Source: Lachnospiraceae bacterium
GTDB lineage: Bacteria; Bacillota; Clostridia; Lachnospirales; Lachnospiraceae
Direction of reading: 5' to 3'
DNA length: 64,000 bases
Assembly (NCBI GenBank): GCA_902381685.1
Contig: LR698958.1
Coordinates: 1,241,672-1,305,671 of the forward strand
Part shown: one piece after another, positions 16,444 to 25,162 of the stretch
How positions within the stretch are numbered: position 1 is the first letter of the stretch
Layout of the letters: the number at the start of each line of letters is the position of its first letter
The notes under the pieces: generated by a model
What the model was told of the DNA's origin: nothing
The model's database searches: none
Seen by the model: only the letters and a program-made list of their open reading frames with translations
Made by a program: the position numbers and the translations under genes

Positions 16444-17920
16444 AATGTCCTGCCCAGTATCCTTTTAATAATGTTCCGCCTGATGTACTCTGTCCCTCAG
16501 GATATGCTGTTGCTTCAAAAGCATAATCTTTAAATCCCTTTACCATTGAGAAACAGCCACGCATTTTATAAGTATTTCCCGGATAGAATTTTTCTTCATC
16601 GCTTCGTACTTTCATCTCTGTAACGCTTCCAAGACCAATATATGTCTGTGTTCCGTCTGCACTAGGAACTCCGCCGCCTTTTACATTTTTAGCAGTAAAA
16701 CTGATGTCAGGCTCTACCATTCCGTAATCCGGAGCCGGAAATTCTTTTGGAACCATTACCTCGTAATCAAATACACATAACTCTACATCTGATGGCAATT
16801 TCATCTGATTTACATCGATTTTTCTTGTGCCAAACTGGTTATGCTGCTGAATTGCCTGATTTACATAGTTAGCGTCCTCGCTCATCGTTGTAACTTTGTT
16901 TATTCTTACATAAACCGTGTGATACACTTTATCTTCTGTAGCATAGCGTGTTGTCTTTACCCATTTATTCAATGGTGCAGGAGATGTAATTGTTGTGTTT
17001 GTCATATCAACTGCATCTGATACATTCGTATTTGCGCTTCCGCTGCTGCTCTGATTATCATCATCTTTTTCATTAGATTCAAAATCGTCATCGTCAAGAT
17101 CTAAACCGCTTCCAAATCCTTCCGTCTCTTTTAAGACATCTTTCGGCACTTCAATTTTTTTCACTTTGTTAAAATCATCATAACTTACTTCCAGTTTGAA
17201 TTTTTCAATATCCATTCCTGTTGTTTCACTCATTTTGCCGAAAATTTCTTTCATATCCAATGTGATTTTTGCAGGAAGAATTTTGTCTTTGTAAATACTC
17301 AGTGTACAAGGTACTTTTATATCCTCATCTTCACCTGAAAGATATTTATCTAAGTCCGCCTCTTTAGACATATCACTGCTCAACATATATTCCATAATTT
17401 CTGAACTTACTTCACCTTTCAATTCAAAACATTCTTTGTCGTTTACTTTCACAAGGTCTTCACTTAATTTAAACTTTTCAAAAGATTCTCCAAACTCGTC
17501 AAATAAATCTGTTGACGCTTTTGTCATTTCATCTTCATCTATTTTTTCTTTTTTCCATTTTCCTTCCTGATTGATGTAATTGATGTAATCATCATCTTCT
17601 TTTACCACATAACTTTCCACCTCAGTGGAAGCGCTCTGTCCCATGATTTTCATGCCGACTTCACCTTCTGTATGACTTTCACCTGTTTTCATAATGGTTT
17701 CTGCTTCCATTTCTATGTTCATCTCAGCAGTCTGCCCTTCTTGTGACATTTCCATGTTTAAAACCATGTTAGCCTCTGTTGATTTTATATCTTTCAACTT
17801 CTTGTTCATATCTGTCAGCAAAGATTCCGGAGTTGCCTTTTTACCGCAACCTGCTGCCATTGCCATTACCATCATTGCCACAATTCCCAATGTGGCTAAT
17901 TTCTTCATTCTTTTCTTCAT
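16442..17920 (-). CDS. lipoprotein of the ECF-sigma operon, LppX/LolA-like domain plus unknown C-terminal domain
   Basis: 492 residues from the ATG at 17920, preceded by AGGAGG. Lipobox MAAGC at about residues 21-25 after a hydrophobic signal. Residues 30-250 (ESLLTDMNKKLKDIKSTEANMVL and later DDDYINYINQEGKWKKEKI) fit the LolA/LppX-like fold annotated in Firmicutes as DUF6612-type lipoprotein. An acidic/Ser linker follows, then a beta-rich domain (PLNKWVKTTRYATEDKVYHTVYV onward to the end) resembling DUF4352-type extracellular domains. No catalytic motif seen. Its start lies 19 bases after the transglutaminase gene, so it is the last of a four-gene operon. Likely cell-surface; function unknown. 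Confidence 0.72.
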   Translation of the reverse strand: MKKRMKKLATLGIVAMMVMAMAAGCGKKATPESLLTDMNKKLKDIKSTEANMVLNMEMSQEGQTAEMNIEMEAETIMKTGESHTEGEVGMKIMGQSASTEVESYVVKEDDDYINYINQEGKWKKEKIDEDEMTKASTDLFDEFGESFEKFKLSEDLVKVNDKECFELKGEVSSEIMEYMLSSDMSKEADLDKYLSGEDEDIKVPCTLSIYKDKILPAKITLDMKEIFGKMSETTGMDIEKFKLEVSYDDFNKVKKIEVPKDVLKETEGFGSGLDLDDDDFESNEKDDDNQSSSGSANTNVSDAVDMTNTTITSPAPLNKWVKTTRYATEDKVYHTVYVRINKVTTMSEDANYVNQAIQQHNQFGTRKIDVNQMKLPSDVELCVFDYEVMVPKEFPAPDYGMVEPDISFTAKNVKGGGVPSADGTQTYIGLGSVTEMKVRSDEEKFYPGNTYKMRGCFSMVKGFKDYAFEATAYPEGQSTSGGTLLKGYWAGH

Positions 17921-17939
17921 AATCCTCGTCCTCCTTTGA

Positions 17940-20309
17940 CTATTTTGTGATATGGATAACTCCCAACCAATAAGTACCCTGCAATTGATTATTTCCAAGT
18001 CCGGTTACAACCTGACCTGCAATTTGTTTAAATTCTTCTTCCGTAAGTCCGTAGTCCGTTCTAAGCGTCGCTTTTCCATTCGTTCCCACTTCTTTTGTCA
18101 GAGAATTTGCAATTGCATTTTTTTCAAAATATTTATTATTGATGTGGTAGTATTCTTTTTTATCTTCTTTTGCCGTATAATCTGCAATCGCAGAATTTAC
18201 TAAGTATTTATCATCTTCCACAAGAACTCTGTCTGCCTCTGCATTCGGCAGGTTCAACAAAGCATTATATAAAATTTCGTTGTCATTGTTAGTAGGATCT
18301 ACAATCTGCCACTGTCCGTCAACTTTTACTTTGTTCCATGCATGTGGAAGATTTCCTTCCAAATATCCCGTTACAACAATACATTCCAACCCTGCTTCCT
18401 GTGCGAGAAGTTTGTATGCGCCTGCATAACTTGCACATACACCGTTCTTGTTGATTAACACACCATACGGTGTAAACGAATCGTTAAACTCTTTATCCAC
18501 TTTCCTGAAATTATTCTTTTCTGCATTTTTCAGCGCATTATCGTCATATTTGGCAATTTCACAGAGGTAGTTATTCAGTGCAATCTCTTTTTCCAGTTCC
18601 GTCATGCCGTCTTTAACGACTTCCTTCACTACCCGTTTCACTTCTTTTACGATTTCTTCCTGTTTCTTCCTCATCACTTCCGGGGAATCATCATATTTTA
18701 CAACAAGATAATCTCCCGCAATAGAAGCACTTCTCACTCCCAGCGCAAGCGGATTCTGATAAGTCGCTTCCTGCCATGCGTCCAGTAACTGTGACTGATC
18801 TTTTGCCTCCTTAAAATCAGACAAATCAATCATGGTATTTCCTGCAACCATATTTCTTCCGATATATTCACTCAGTGCGGAAGTTGCCGTAATATCGTAA
18901 TCAGTTGCATAAATATCTTCCTCGGACTTTTTCTCTTTCTCATCTTCCACTTCAAACTTGGCATCTGTACGTCCGCCTTTTGTACGAAGTGTATCCTGTC
19001 TTTCTTTCAGCGCCTTTAAATCTGCTTTTACCGTCGCCTTATCATACTGTTCCACTACGGCCACATCTTTAAACGGCGTTCCCTCAATCTGATACGGAAT
19101 TTTTACAATGTCGACCTGAACGTTCTTCAAATCAGACATATCTTCCTTCTCATATTGTCCCCATGTCTCCGTCTTTTCTTTCGCATTTTCTATATCATAT
19201 GTAATCAGTTTCTGAACGAGACGCCCGTCACACATTGTTACCCACGCATAAGACGGAAGTTCGTTAAAACTTTTTGCGTATCGTGAGCCTTCCTCTTCTC
19301 TCGACTTCTTTCCTTCAACATTGCTTGCTATCATCTTAGCCAGTTGATGTTTGCTGAAAGAATCACTAATGGCAGAAGTCCCGTCTTCATTTACTGCCAC
19401 AACACAGTATTTCTGTTCCTTTAAATCACGGTCAATAACAACAGGCCCTGTTCCCTGTCCGTACTTGTCTACAACCCATTTTTCATTTCTGGATACCTCT
19501 GCAACGGTAAATGTATTGAACATAACATTGCTGTCCGGTGACCACGATGTCTTATCCGTTATTCCTCTCGTCATTCCTACCATACTGTAACCGTGTTCTT
19601 CATCATAATCATACTGAACGACATAGTAGGCTTTCGCTCCCTTTATTTTCTCCCAGTAAAATTCAGGTTTTCCTTCTTCGTTGACTCTGAATTTTACTTC
19701 CGGCGCTTTCTTTATTTCATGCTTGATTGTAAACGGAGTGACAATCGGTTTTTCTAATTTTTCTCCATTTTTAGGATTCACATAAAGCGCCATATAGTAT
19801 TGAGATAAATTTCCCCAATCCTCAAACTCATCTTTGTCAAAGAGAACATTGGAAACTTTATCATATCCGAAAATCAGGTCCTTCTGTTCTTCCACCTGTT
19901 TTGATGTTACGCTGATTTGTGCCGTAGACCAGCGTGGAGGTTTAATTTTCAACATCTGTGATTCTGCGTCCCACTCAAAATGCGTTCCGACTCTCTGTGT
20001 CAATTCAGGATCCTGATAAACCGCTACCAGTTCCGTATAATTTTTAAATTGTCCGTTTTTAATATCAAATCCAAACTGAACCGGAATCTTTTCATTTCTT
20101 TTAACATCTTCTATCGTGTCTTTATAGATGTATTTCTCAGAGTCCGCATATTTCTCTTTTATCTTTGCCGATAACTGTTTTGATGTTGTCATCTGTGCTT
20201 TGGTTTTGCCTGCATCTTTATTACTTTTTTGCTCTGTCCGGCAGCCTGTCAACAGTAATGAAAACGTCAATATCGCACAACAGATACTTGTTACTTTTCT
20301 TCTCTTCAT
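17940..20309 (-). CDS. transglutaminase-like lipoprotein
   Basis: 789 residues from the ATG at 20309 (AAGGAGG eight bases upstream; an in-frame GTG at 20315 is less well spaced). Lipobox LLTGC at about 19-23. A Fn3-like beta segment lies around 210-330, a charged coiled region around 430-470, and the transglutaminase core near 600-690: NGVCASYAGAYKLLAQEAG with the catalytic Cys about 624, LPHAWNKV with the His, and QWQIVDPTNND with the Asp. So the triad is intact. Such domains cross-link or cleave peptides at the cell surface. Second downstream gene of an ECF sigma/anti-sigma pair, which suggests envelope-stress control. The substrate is unknown. Confidence 0.8.
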   Translation of the reverse strand: MKRRKVTSICCAILTFSLLLTGCRTEQKSNKDAGKTKAQMTTSKQLSAKIKEKYADSEKYIYKDTIEDVKRNEKIPVQFGFDIKNGQFKNYTELVAVYQDPELTQRVGTHFEWDAESQMLKIKPPRWSTAQISVTSKQVEEQKDLIFGYDKVSNVLFDKDEFEDWGNLSQYYMALYVNPKNGEKLEKPIVTPFTIKHEIKKAPEVKFRVNEEGKPEFYWEKIKGAKAYYVVQYDYDEEHGYSMVGMTRGITDKTSWSPDSNVMFNTFTVAEVSRNEKWVVDKYGQGTGPVVIDRDLKEQKYCVVAVNEDGTSAISDSFSKHQLAKMIASNVEGKKSREEEGSRYAKSFNELPSYAWVTMCDGRLVQKLITYDIENAKEKTETWGQYEKEDMSDLKNVQVDIVKIPYQIEGTPFKDVAVVEQYDKATVKADLKALKERQDTLRTKGGRTDAKFEVEDEKEKKSEEDIYATDYDITATSALSEYIGRNMVAGNTMIDLSDFKEAKDQSQLLDAWQEATYQNPLALGVRSASIAGDYLVVKYDDSPEVMRKKQEEIVKEVKRVVKEVVKDGMTELEKEIALNNYLCEIAKYDDNALKNAEKNNFRKVDKEFNDSFTPYGVLINKNGVCASYAGAYKLLAQEAGLECIVVTGYLEGNLPHAWNKVKVDGQWQIVDPTNNDNEILYNALLNLPNAEADRVLVEDDKYLVNSAIADYTAKEDKKEYYHINNKYFEKNAIANSLTKEVGTNGKATLRTDYGLTEEEFKQIAGQVVTGLGNNQLQGTYWLGVIHITK

Positions 20310-20361
20310 AAGCACTTCCTCCTTGCTTTATAACAATAATACCCCGGCACTTTGAAAAAGG

Positions 20362-20880
20362 TTACAGGATTTTCTCTAAAAATGTAAGAAATTCTTTTTC
20401 AGTTATATTTTTACCGTAAATATAAAAATAATTGTCTCCCTTTTCGTAAGCGGCGTAATAATTGTCCGTCCCCTTCTCTTTGCAAATATAAATGCTTTTC
20501 CCATGTATTTTGCTCGGTTTCACTTTCAGCACCGCTTCAGGTATATCTTCTTTCCCCTCCAATTCTTCCCACTCAATTTTTGTTGTTTTCTCGCTTTCGC
20601 CGTCCTGCCTTCCTCCAAGCGAAAGTCCTGTCTCCCAATCGGAAGTTTCTTCAAAGGAAACATTCTGTATATCTATATTTGTCCTTATCTTCCCTATATA
20701 GAAATATCCGCCTAAAACCGTTATACAGATGCAGGCTGCAACTGCCGTTCCAATCCAAATCGGCTTCTTAGGCTTTTTCTTTGTCTGATTTACCTCCGCT
20801 TCCATTTGTTTCCTTGTTCTCTCTATTAAATCTTTGGGAGCATGAATGTTATCTATCTCACGTCTATACTGTTCCTGCAT
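20362..20880 (-). CDS. probable anti-sigma factor (single-pass membrane protein)
   Basis: About 172 residues. The N-terminal 45 residues are cytoplasmic and charged (EIDNIHAPKDLIERTRKQM is typical of anti-sigma N-termini in Clostridia), then Lys-rich KKKPKKP, one membrane helix (about 44-65) and an external domain. The ATG at 20880 has AAGGAG nine bases upstream and overlaps the sigma gene by 17 bases, indicating coupled translation. No zinc-binding HxxxCxxC motif is seen, so it is not a ZAS-type anti-sigma. Assignment rests on position and topology. Confidence 0.75.
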   Translation of the reverse strand: MQEQYRREIDNIHAPKDLIERTRKQMEAEVNQTKKKPKKPIWIGTAVAACICITVLGGYFYIGKIRTNIDIQNVSFEETSDWETGLSLGGRQDGESEKTTKIEWEELEGKEDIPEAVLKVKPSKIHGKSIYICKEKGTDNYYAAYEKGDNYFYIYGKNITEKEFLTFLEKIL

Positions 20881-21391
20881 ATTCAACTTCTCCTTTCAGG
20901 TAGTTTCTAAGCATATCTCTCGCTCTTGACAGCCTTGTTTTTACCGCTGTCTCCGACTGTTCAAGAATTGTGCTGATTTCTTTGACGGAGTATTCTTCAT
21001 AGTAGAACAAATGGATAACCGTCCGATAATTTTCCGGCAGTTTCTGCACCGCTGCCGTAACACTTTCATCTTTCTCTTCCATCTCATAGGATTCTTCCAC
21101 ATCGTATTCCAAAGATGCCCTATGTCTGTTCCACGCACTGTCAAACTGCTTTTTACAGCAATTCACCGTCACTTTAATAAGCCATGCCTTCAGATGTTCC
21201 TCACTGGAAATCTTGTCCGCATTTTTAACAAGTCTTAAAAATACTTCCTGAAACACGTCCTCCGCATCTGCCTTATTTTTCATATGAATAATGGCCAATC
21301 TGTACACCATGTCTGCATATTGTTCCAATACCTGTTCCGCACAGAAATCAACCTGTCTGCCCTGTCCTACCATAGAAGCCTCCTCATTCAC
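20864..21391 (-). CDS. ECF-family RNA polymerase sigma factor
   Basis: 175 residues. Region 2 spans about 20-90 (YADMVYRLAIIHMKNKADAEDVFQEVFLRL, with the DAEDVFQEVF core), region 4 about 115-165 (LPENYRTVIHLFYYEEYSVKEISTIL then SETAVKTRLSRARDMLR, a helix-turn-helix). It should direct RNA polymerase to envelope-related promoters, including perhaps its own operon. Followed by an overlapping anti-sigma gene and two lipoprotein genes. Confidence 0.92.
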   Translation of the reverse strand: MNEEASMVGQGRQVDFCAEQVLEQYADMVYRLAIIHMKNKADAEDVFQEVFLRLVKNADKISSEEHLKAWLIKVTVNCCKKQFDSAWNRHRASLEYDVEESYEMEEKDESVTAAVQKLPENYRTVIHLFYYEEYSVKEISTILEQSETAVKTRLSRARDMLRNYLKGEVEYAGTV

Positions 21392-21415
21392 ATTTTTCTC
21401 TTTTGTAATAATGGT

Positions 21416-21444
21416 ATTATACTTAATTTCAACATTATATACAA
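21416..21444 (-). promoter_or_regulatory. sigma-A-like promoter of the ECF sigma operon
   Basis: Minus strand TTGTAT (21439-21444), 17-bp spacer, TATAAT (21416-21421), about 25 bases upstream of the sigma start. An additional ECF-type AAC box was not convincingly seen. Confidence 0.6.
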
Positions 21445-21484
21445 CAAGTTTTTCTTTTTATATGTTTTTTTGTGCAATATCACC

Positions 21485-22621
21485 TTAATAGTTTCCTAAA
21501 ATCCGCAAATTCCTTGTTTCATCACGCAATCCGCGAATGGCATTTTTCACCGAAGAATCTGCCATATTTCCTTCGAAGTCCACAAAAAAGCGGTATTCCC
21601 AGTTTCTATCTTCTATAGGTCTGGACTCTATCTTTGTCATATTCAAGTCGTTGTAAATAAAATGGGAAAGCAAGTGGTATAACGAACCGCTCTCGTGCGG
21701 AATTTCAAAGCACATACTTATTTTTTTCGCCCCTTCCAAAAAGACTTTCTGGTTCGTCACAATAATAAATCTTGTCGAATTGTTTTCACTGTGATTGATG
21801 GACTGCGCCAAAACTTCCAAACCGTACAATTCTGCTGCATATTCACTACAGATTGCCGCCTCGGTACGTTTTCCCGACTCCAATACCTTTTTTGCCGCCA
21901 CTGCCGTATTTTCCACGCTTATCTGCTGCCAGTTTCTGTGTTCTGCCAGAAATTTCTCACTCTGCATCAATCCCTGTGGGTGTGAGTAAACTCTTTCTAT
22001 ATCTGAAAATGTCGTCCCCGGAATTCCGGCAAGTGCATGCCGGATAGGAATGACAACTTCACCGACAATATAATTTTCAAATTCTACAAGTAAATCATAT
22101 ACCTGACTGACTGCTCCCGCCGATGAATTTTCAATCGGAAGAACCGCAAAGTCCGCTGAGCCTTCTTCTATCGCCTCCATCGCATCTCGAAATGTGTCCA
22201 CATGGAAAACATTTTCTCCGTCACCGAAATACTTCCTAAGCGCCTCCTGACTGTATGCACCGTTCATTCCCTGAAAAACAAGTCTTGCATTTTTGCTATC
22301 CAACTCTTTCAATGCAACAAAGGCAGTTTTTCCATACACGCCATTCTCTCCCAGAATCTGATACTGTAATTTTCTGCTCATGGACATAATCTGCTCGAAT
22401 AACTCCCGTATACCTTTTTTGTTTCTTTCATTCGATGCCTTCTCGCTTAAAACAGCAAGTTTTTCTTCCTCACGCTTTCTATCATATACCTTTTTTCCCG
22501 TCTTCAACTTGTCATTTCCTACCTGCTCACACAATTCCATTCGCCTTTCATAAAGGGCCAAAATCTGTGCATCTATATCGTCCAATTGTTCTCTTATTTC
22601 CTGTAATGACATATGTCCCAC
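21485..22621 (-). CDS. pheA: bifunctional chorismate mutase / prephenate dehydratase (P-protein)
   Basis: 378 residues. AroQ-type chorismate mutase in the first 90 (LQEIREQLDDIDAQILALYERR), prephenate dehydratase about 105-280 (FQGMNGAYSQEALRKYFG; ENSSAGAVSQVYDLL; NSTRFIIV), and ACT regulatory domain from about 290 (HESGSLYHLLSHF, KIESRP). It makes phenylpyruvate for phenylalanine synthesis and is usually inhibited by Phe at the ESRP-type site, which is present. Single gene, RBS GAGGTGG; no T-box leader is visible in the 75-base upstream region. Confidence 0.95.
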   Translation of the reverse strand: MGHMSLQEIREQLDDIDAQILALYERRMELCEQVGNDKLKTGKKVYDRKREEEKLAVLSEKASNERNKKGIRELFEQIMSMSRKLQYQILGENGVYGKTAFVALKELDSKNARLVFQGMNGAYSQEALRKYFGDGENVFHVDTFRDAMEAIEEGSADFAVLPIENSSAGAVSQVYDLLVEFENYIVGEVVIPIRHALAGIPGTTFSDIERVYSHPQGLMQSEKFLAEHRNWQQISVENTAVAAKKVLESGKRTEAAICSEYAAELYGLEVLAQSINHSENNSTRFIIVTNQKVFLEGAKKISMCFEIPHESGSLYHLLSHFIYNDLNMTKIESRPIEDRNWEYRFFVDFEGNMADSSVKNAIRGLRDETRNLRILGNY

Positions 22622-22696
22622 CTCTTTTTATTTATTATTTGATTATTATAATATACATCGGGTTTAAAATCTATCTTTTACGGCAATACTTTCCCT

Positions 22697-23077
22697 ATGA
22701 AAAATAAATTTATCTTATGTGGAACAGTCGGCTGGTGCATGGAAATCATCTTTACTTCCATACATTCATTATGCCGCAAAGAGCCAAAACTGATTGGAAA
22801 AACTTCTATCTGGATGTTTCCCATTTATAGTCTGGCAGGGTTTCTATCCCCACTTTGCAGATTTCTCAAAAGAAAAAGCATACTGATTCGAGGTGGTATT
22901 TATACGTTTTGCATTTTCTTCTGCGAATTTTTGACAGGCTCTCTTCTAAAGAAATATGATGCCTGTCCGTGGGATTACACTGATGCCAAATTAAATATTA
23001 AAGGGCTAATTCGTTTGGACTATGCTCCCCTTTGGTTTGGGGTCGGACTTCTATACGAAAAACTTTTGAACAGATAG
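22697..23077 (+). CDS. CmpB-like membrane protein (putative ABC-transporter type IV family)
   Basis: 126 residues with about four hydrophobic segments. The N-terminal GTVGWCMEIIFTSI, the middle WMFPIYSLAGF and the C-terminal CPWDYTDAKLNIKGLIRLDYAPLWFGVGLLYE are hallmarks of the PF06541 family (often named putative ABC transporter permease/CmpB). No ATPase partner is nearby. Function unknown. No obvious RBS; the ATG lies in an A/T-rich region divergent from pheA. A hairpin terminator follows. Confidence 0.78.
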   Translation: MKNKFILCGTVGWCMEIIFTSIHSLCRKEPKLIGKTSIWMFPIYSLAGFLSPLCRFLKRKSILIRGGIYTFCIFFCEFLTGSLLKKYDACPWDYTDAKLNIKGLIRLDYAPLWFGVGLLYEKLLNR

Positions 23078-23080
23078 AAA

Positions 23081-23113
23081 CAGGACAGGAAATTTTTCAT
23101 AATTCCTGTCCTG
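23081..23113 (+). terminator. hairpin terminator after the CmpB-like gene
   Basis: CAGGACAGGAA (23081-23091) pairs with TTCCTGTCCTG (23103-23113), followed after 14 bases by a T-rich tract; the gene stop is just upstream. Confidence 0.7.
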
Positions 23114-23118
23114 ACCTG

Positions 23119-23147
23119 TTGAAAATCTTTTTATTTTATTATATGAT
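23119..23147 (+). promoter_or_regulatory. promoter of nitroreductase-pyrB-pyrI
   Basis: TTGAAA (23119-23124), 17-bp spacer, TATGAT (23142-23147), 33 bases before the nitroreductase start, which has AGGAGG. Confidence 0.72.
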
Positions 23148-23180
23148 ATATAAAACTTTTCACATAGGAGGAACATTATC

Positions 23181-23717
23181 ATGAACACTGTGGAATGTAT
23201 CAAATCTCGAAGAAGCATTCGCAAATATAAATCCGATAAAGTGGATCACTCTTTATTGGAATCAATTATTTCCACTGCTTCTTATTCTCCCTCTTGGAAG
23301 AATACACAGATTACACGCTACATAGCGATTGAAGACACATCTATCATCAACAAAATCGTCACCGATTTCACCCCAGAATATAATGCAAATACAATTCGGC
23401 AAGTACCAATGTTAATTGCAGTGACAATGGTAACGGGTCGCTGCGGTTTTGAGCGGGACGGTTCATTTACGACAAAGAAAGGCGACCGCTGGCAAATGTT
23501 TGATGTAGGTGTTTCCTGTCAGTCTTTTTGTCTTGCAGCACACGATGCAGGACTTGGTACGGTTATTATGGGAATTTTCGATGAGGACGGTGTAACCGAG
23601 TTACTGGATATTCCGGAAGGGCAGGAATTGGTTGCTCTTATCGCTATCGGTTATCCTGACATTGAACCTGTCGTTCCAAAGAGAAAAAGTGTCGAAGATT
23701 TATTAACATACAAGTAG
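23181..23717 (+). CDS. nitroreductase family FMN-dependent oxidoreductase
   Basis: 178 residues. ECIKSRRSIRKYKSDKV (4-20) is the FMN-binding arginine signature; the C-terminal GLGTVIMGIFDEDGV and ELVALIAIGYPD complete the fold. Members reduce nitro groups, quinones or flavins with NAD(P)H; the substrate here is unknown. It precedes pyrB by only nine bases on the same strand and shares its promoter, an uncommon partner for the ATCase genes. Confidence 0.9.
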   Translation: MNTVECIKSRRSIRKYKSDKVDHSLLESIISTASYSPSWKNTQITRYIAIEDTSIINKIVTDFTPEYNANTIRQVPMLIAVTMVTGRCGFERDGSFTTKKGDRWQMFDVGVSCQSFCLAAHDAGLGTVIMGIFDEDGVTELLDIPEGQELVALIAIGYPDIEPVVPKRKSVEDLLTYK

Positions 23718-23726
23718 GAGGAATTT

Positions 23727-24647
23727 ATGAAACATTTATTAAACCCATTGGATTTATCCGTAGAGGAAATTGATGAAATTTTAGATTTGGCAAATGACAT
23801 CGAGGCTCACCCTGAAAAATATGCCCATGCTTGCGAAGGGAAAAAACTTGCCACTTTATTCTACGAGCCAAGTACAAGAACAAGATTAAGCCACGAGGCA
23901 GCTATGATGAATTTAGGTGGAAATGTACTCGGATTTTCTTCTGCTGATTCCAGTTCCGCTACAAAAGGAGAAAGCGTATCAGACACAATCCGAATGATTG
24001 CCTGCTATGCCGATATCTGTGCCATGCGTCACCCAAAAGAAGGTGCTCCTATGGTTGCAAGCCAGCACTCTACTATTCCGATTATCAACGCAGGGGACGG
24101 CGGACATCAGCACCCTACACAGACATTAACAGATTTACTTACTATCCGCTCCGAAAAAGGACGTTTACACGACATCACTATCGGACTTTGCGGTGACTTA
24201 AAATTCGGACGTACGGTACACTCTTTAATTCATGCACTTGTGCGCTACGAAAATGTGAAATTTGTACTGATTTCTCCTGAAGAACTCAGACTTCCAAGTT
24301 ATATCCGCAAAGATGTTTTGGACAAACACAATATACCCTACAAAGAAGTGGTACGCTTGGAGGACGCTATGGGCGAACTGGATTTACTCTATATGACTCG
24401 TGTGCAGAAAGAACGTTTCTTCAACGAAGAAGACTATGTCCGCATGAAAGATTTCTATATTTTGGACGCTGCAAAAATGGCATTGGCAAAAGACGATATG
24501 CTCGTTCTTCACCCGCTTCCAAGGGTAAATGAAATTGCTGTTGAAGTGGACAAAGACCCTCGTGCCATTTATTTCAAACAGGCACAGTATGGCGTATATG
24601 TCCGTATGGCATTAATTTTAACATTGCTGGAAATCAAAGTTTCTTAA
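23727..24647 (+). CDS. pyrB: aspartate carbamoyltransferase catalytic subunit
   Basis: 306 residues. Carbamoyl-phosphate site [11 protein letters not shown] at about 49-59; [13 protein letters not shown] at about 131-143; HPLPRVNEI near 262-270. It condenses carbamoyl phosphate with aspartate in de novo pyrimidine synthesis. Immediately followed by the regulatory chain gene pyrI, so the enzyme is the allosteric class-B type. RBS AGGAGG before ATG. Confidence 0.97.
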   Translation: MKHLLNPLDLSVEEIDEILDLANDIEAHPEKYAHACEGKKLATLFYEPSTRTRLSHEAAMMNLGGNVLGFSSADSSSATKGESVSDTIRMIACYADICAMRHPKEGAPMVASQHSTIPIINAGDGGHQHPTQTLTDLLTIRSEKGRLHDITIGLCGDLKFGRTVHSLIHALVRYENVKFVLISPEELRLPSYIRKDVLDKHNIPYKEVVRLEDAMGELDLLYMTRVQKERFFNEEDYVRMKDFYILDAAKMALAKDDMLVLHPLPRVNEIAVEVDKDPRAIYFKQAQYGVYVRMALILTLLEIKVS

Positions 24648-24667
24648 AAACGATAAGGAGAACCATT

Positions 24668-25108
24668 ATGACAAAGAATACACTTAACGTAAGTTCCATT
24701 GAAGAAGGTTTCGTACTCGACCATATCCAAGCAGGAAAAAGTATGGATATTTACCGTTACTTAAAATTAGATAAACTAGACTGTTGTGTTGCCATTATCA
24801 AAAACGCAAAAAGCAGTAAAATGGGCAAAAAAGATATTATGAAAATCGAATGTCCGATTGATATTATTGATTTAGATATTTTAAGTTTTATCGACCACAA
24901 TATTACAATCAACATTATTCAGAATGATAAAGTTGTTGAGAAAAAACGTTTGGAACTTCCAAAAGAAATCACAAACGTAATCAAATGTAAAAACCCTCGC
25001 TGTATCACTTCTATCGAACAGGAACTTGACCATGTTTTTGTTCTGACAGATGAGGAAACACAGGAATACCGTTGTAAATACTGTGAAGAAAAATATCATA
25101 GAAAATAA
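24668..25108 (+). CDS. pyrI: aspartate carbamoyltransferase regulatory subunit
   Basis: 146 residues. The N-terminal nucleotide-binding domain (IEEGFVLDHIQAGKSMDIYRYL) is followed by the zinc domain with four cysteines: CKNPRC at about 111-116 and CKYC at about 138-141. It binds CTP/ATP and confers feedback control on PyrB. RBS AAGGAG. Last gene of nitroreductase-pyrB-pyrI, ending in a strong terminator. Confidence 0.95.
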   Translation: MTKNTLNVSSIEEGFVLDHIQAGKSMDIYRYLKLDKLDCCVAIIKNAKSSKMGKKDIMKIECPIDIIDLDILSFIDHNITINIIQNDKVVEKKRLELPKEITNVIKCKNPRCITSIEQELDHVFVLTDEETQEYRCKYCEEKYHRK

Positions 25109-25111
25109 TAC

Positions 25112-25159
25112 AAAAATAGAAGTTATAAAGTTTTTTCCCGCTTTATAACTTCTATTTTT
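25112..25159. terminator. bidirectional terminator between pyrI and a convergent lipoprotein gene
   Basis: 19-bp perfect stem, arms 25112-25130 and 25141-25159, A-run on the left and T-run on the right, so it serves both convergent transcripts. Confidence 0.9.
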
Positions 25160-25162
25160 ACT

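Noticed and set aside
20864..20886. TTG at 20886 as start of the anti-sigma gene
   Set aside because: AAGGAG is only three bases from it; the ATG at 20880 is better spaced.
22622..22696. T-box or phenylalanine attenuator before pheA
   Set aside because: The divergent gap is too short and has no T-box sequence or specifier hairpin.
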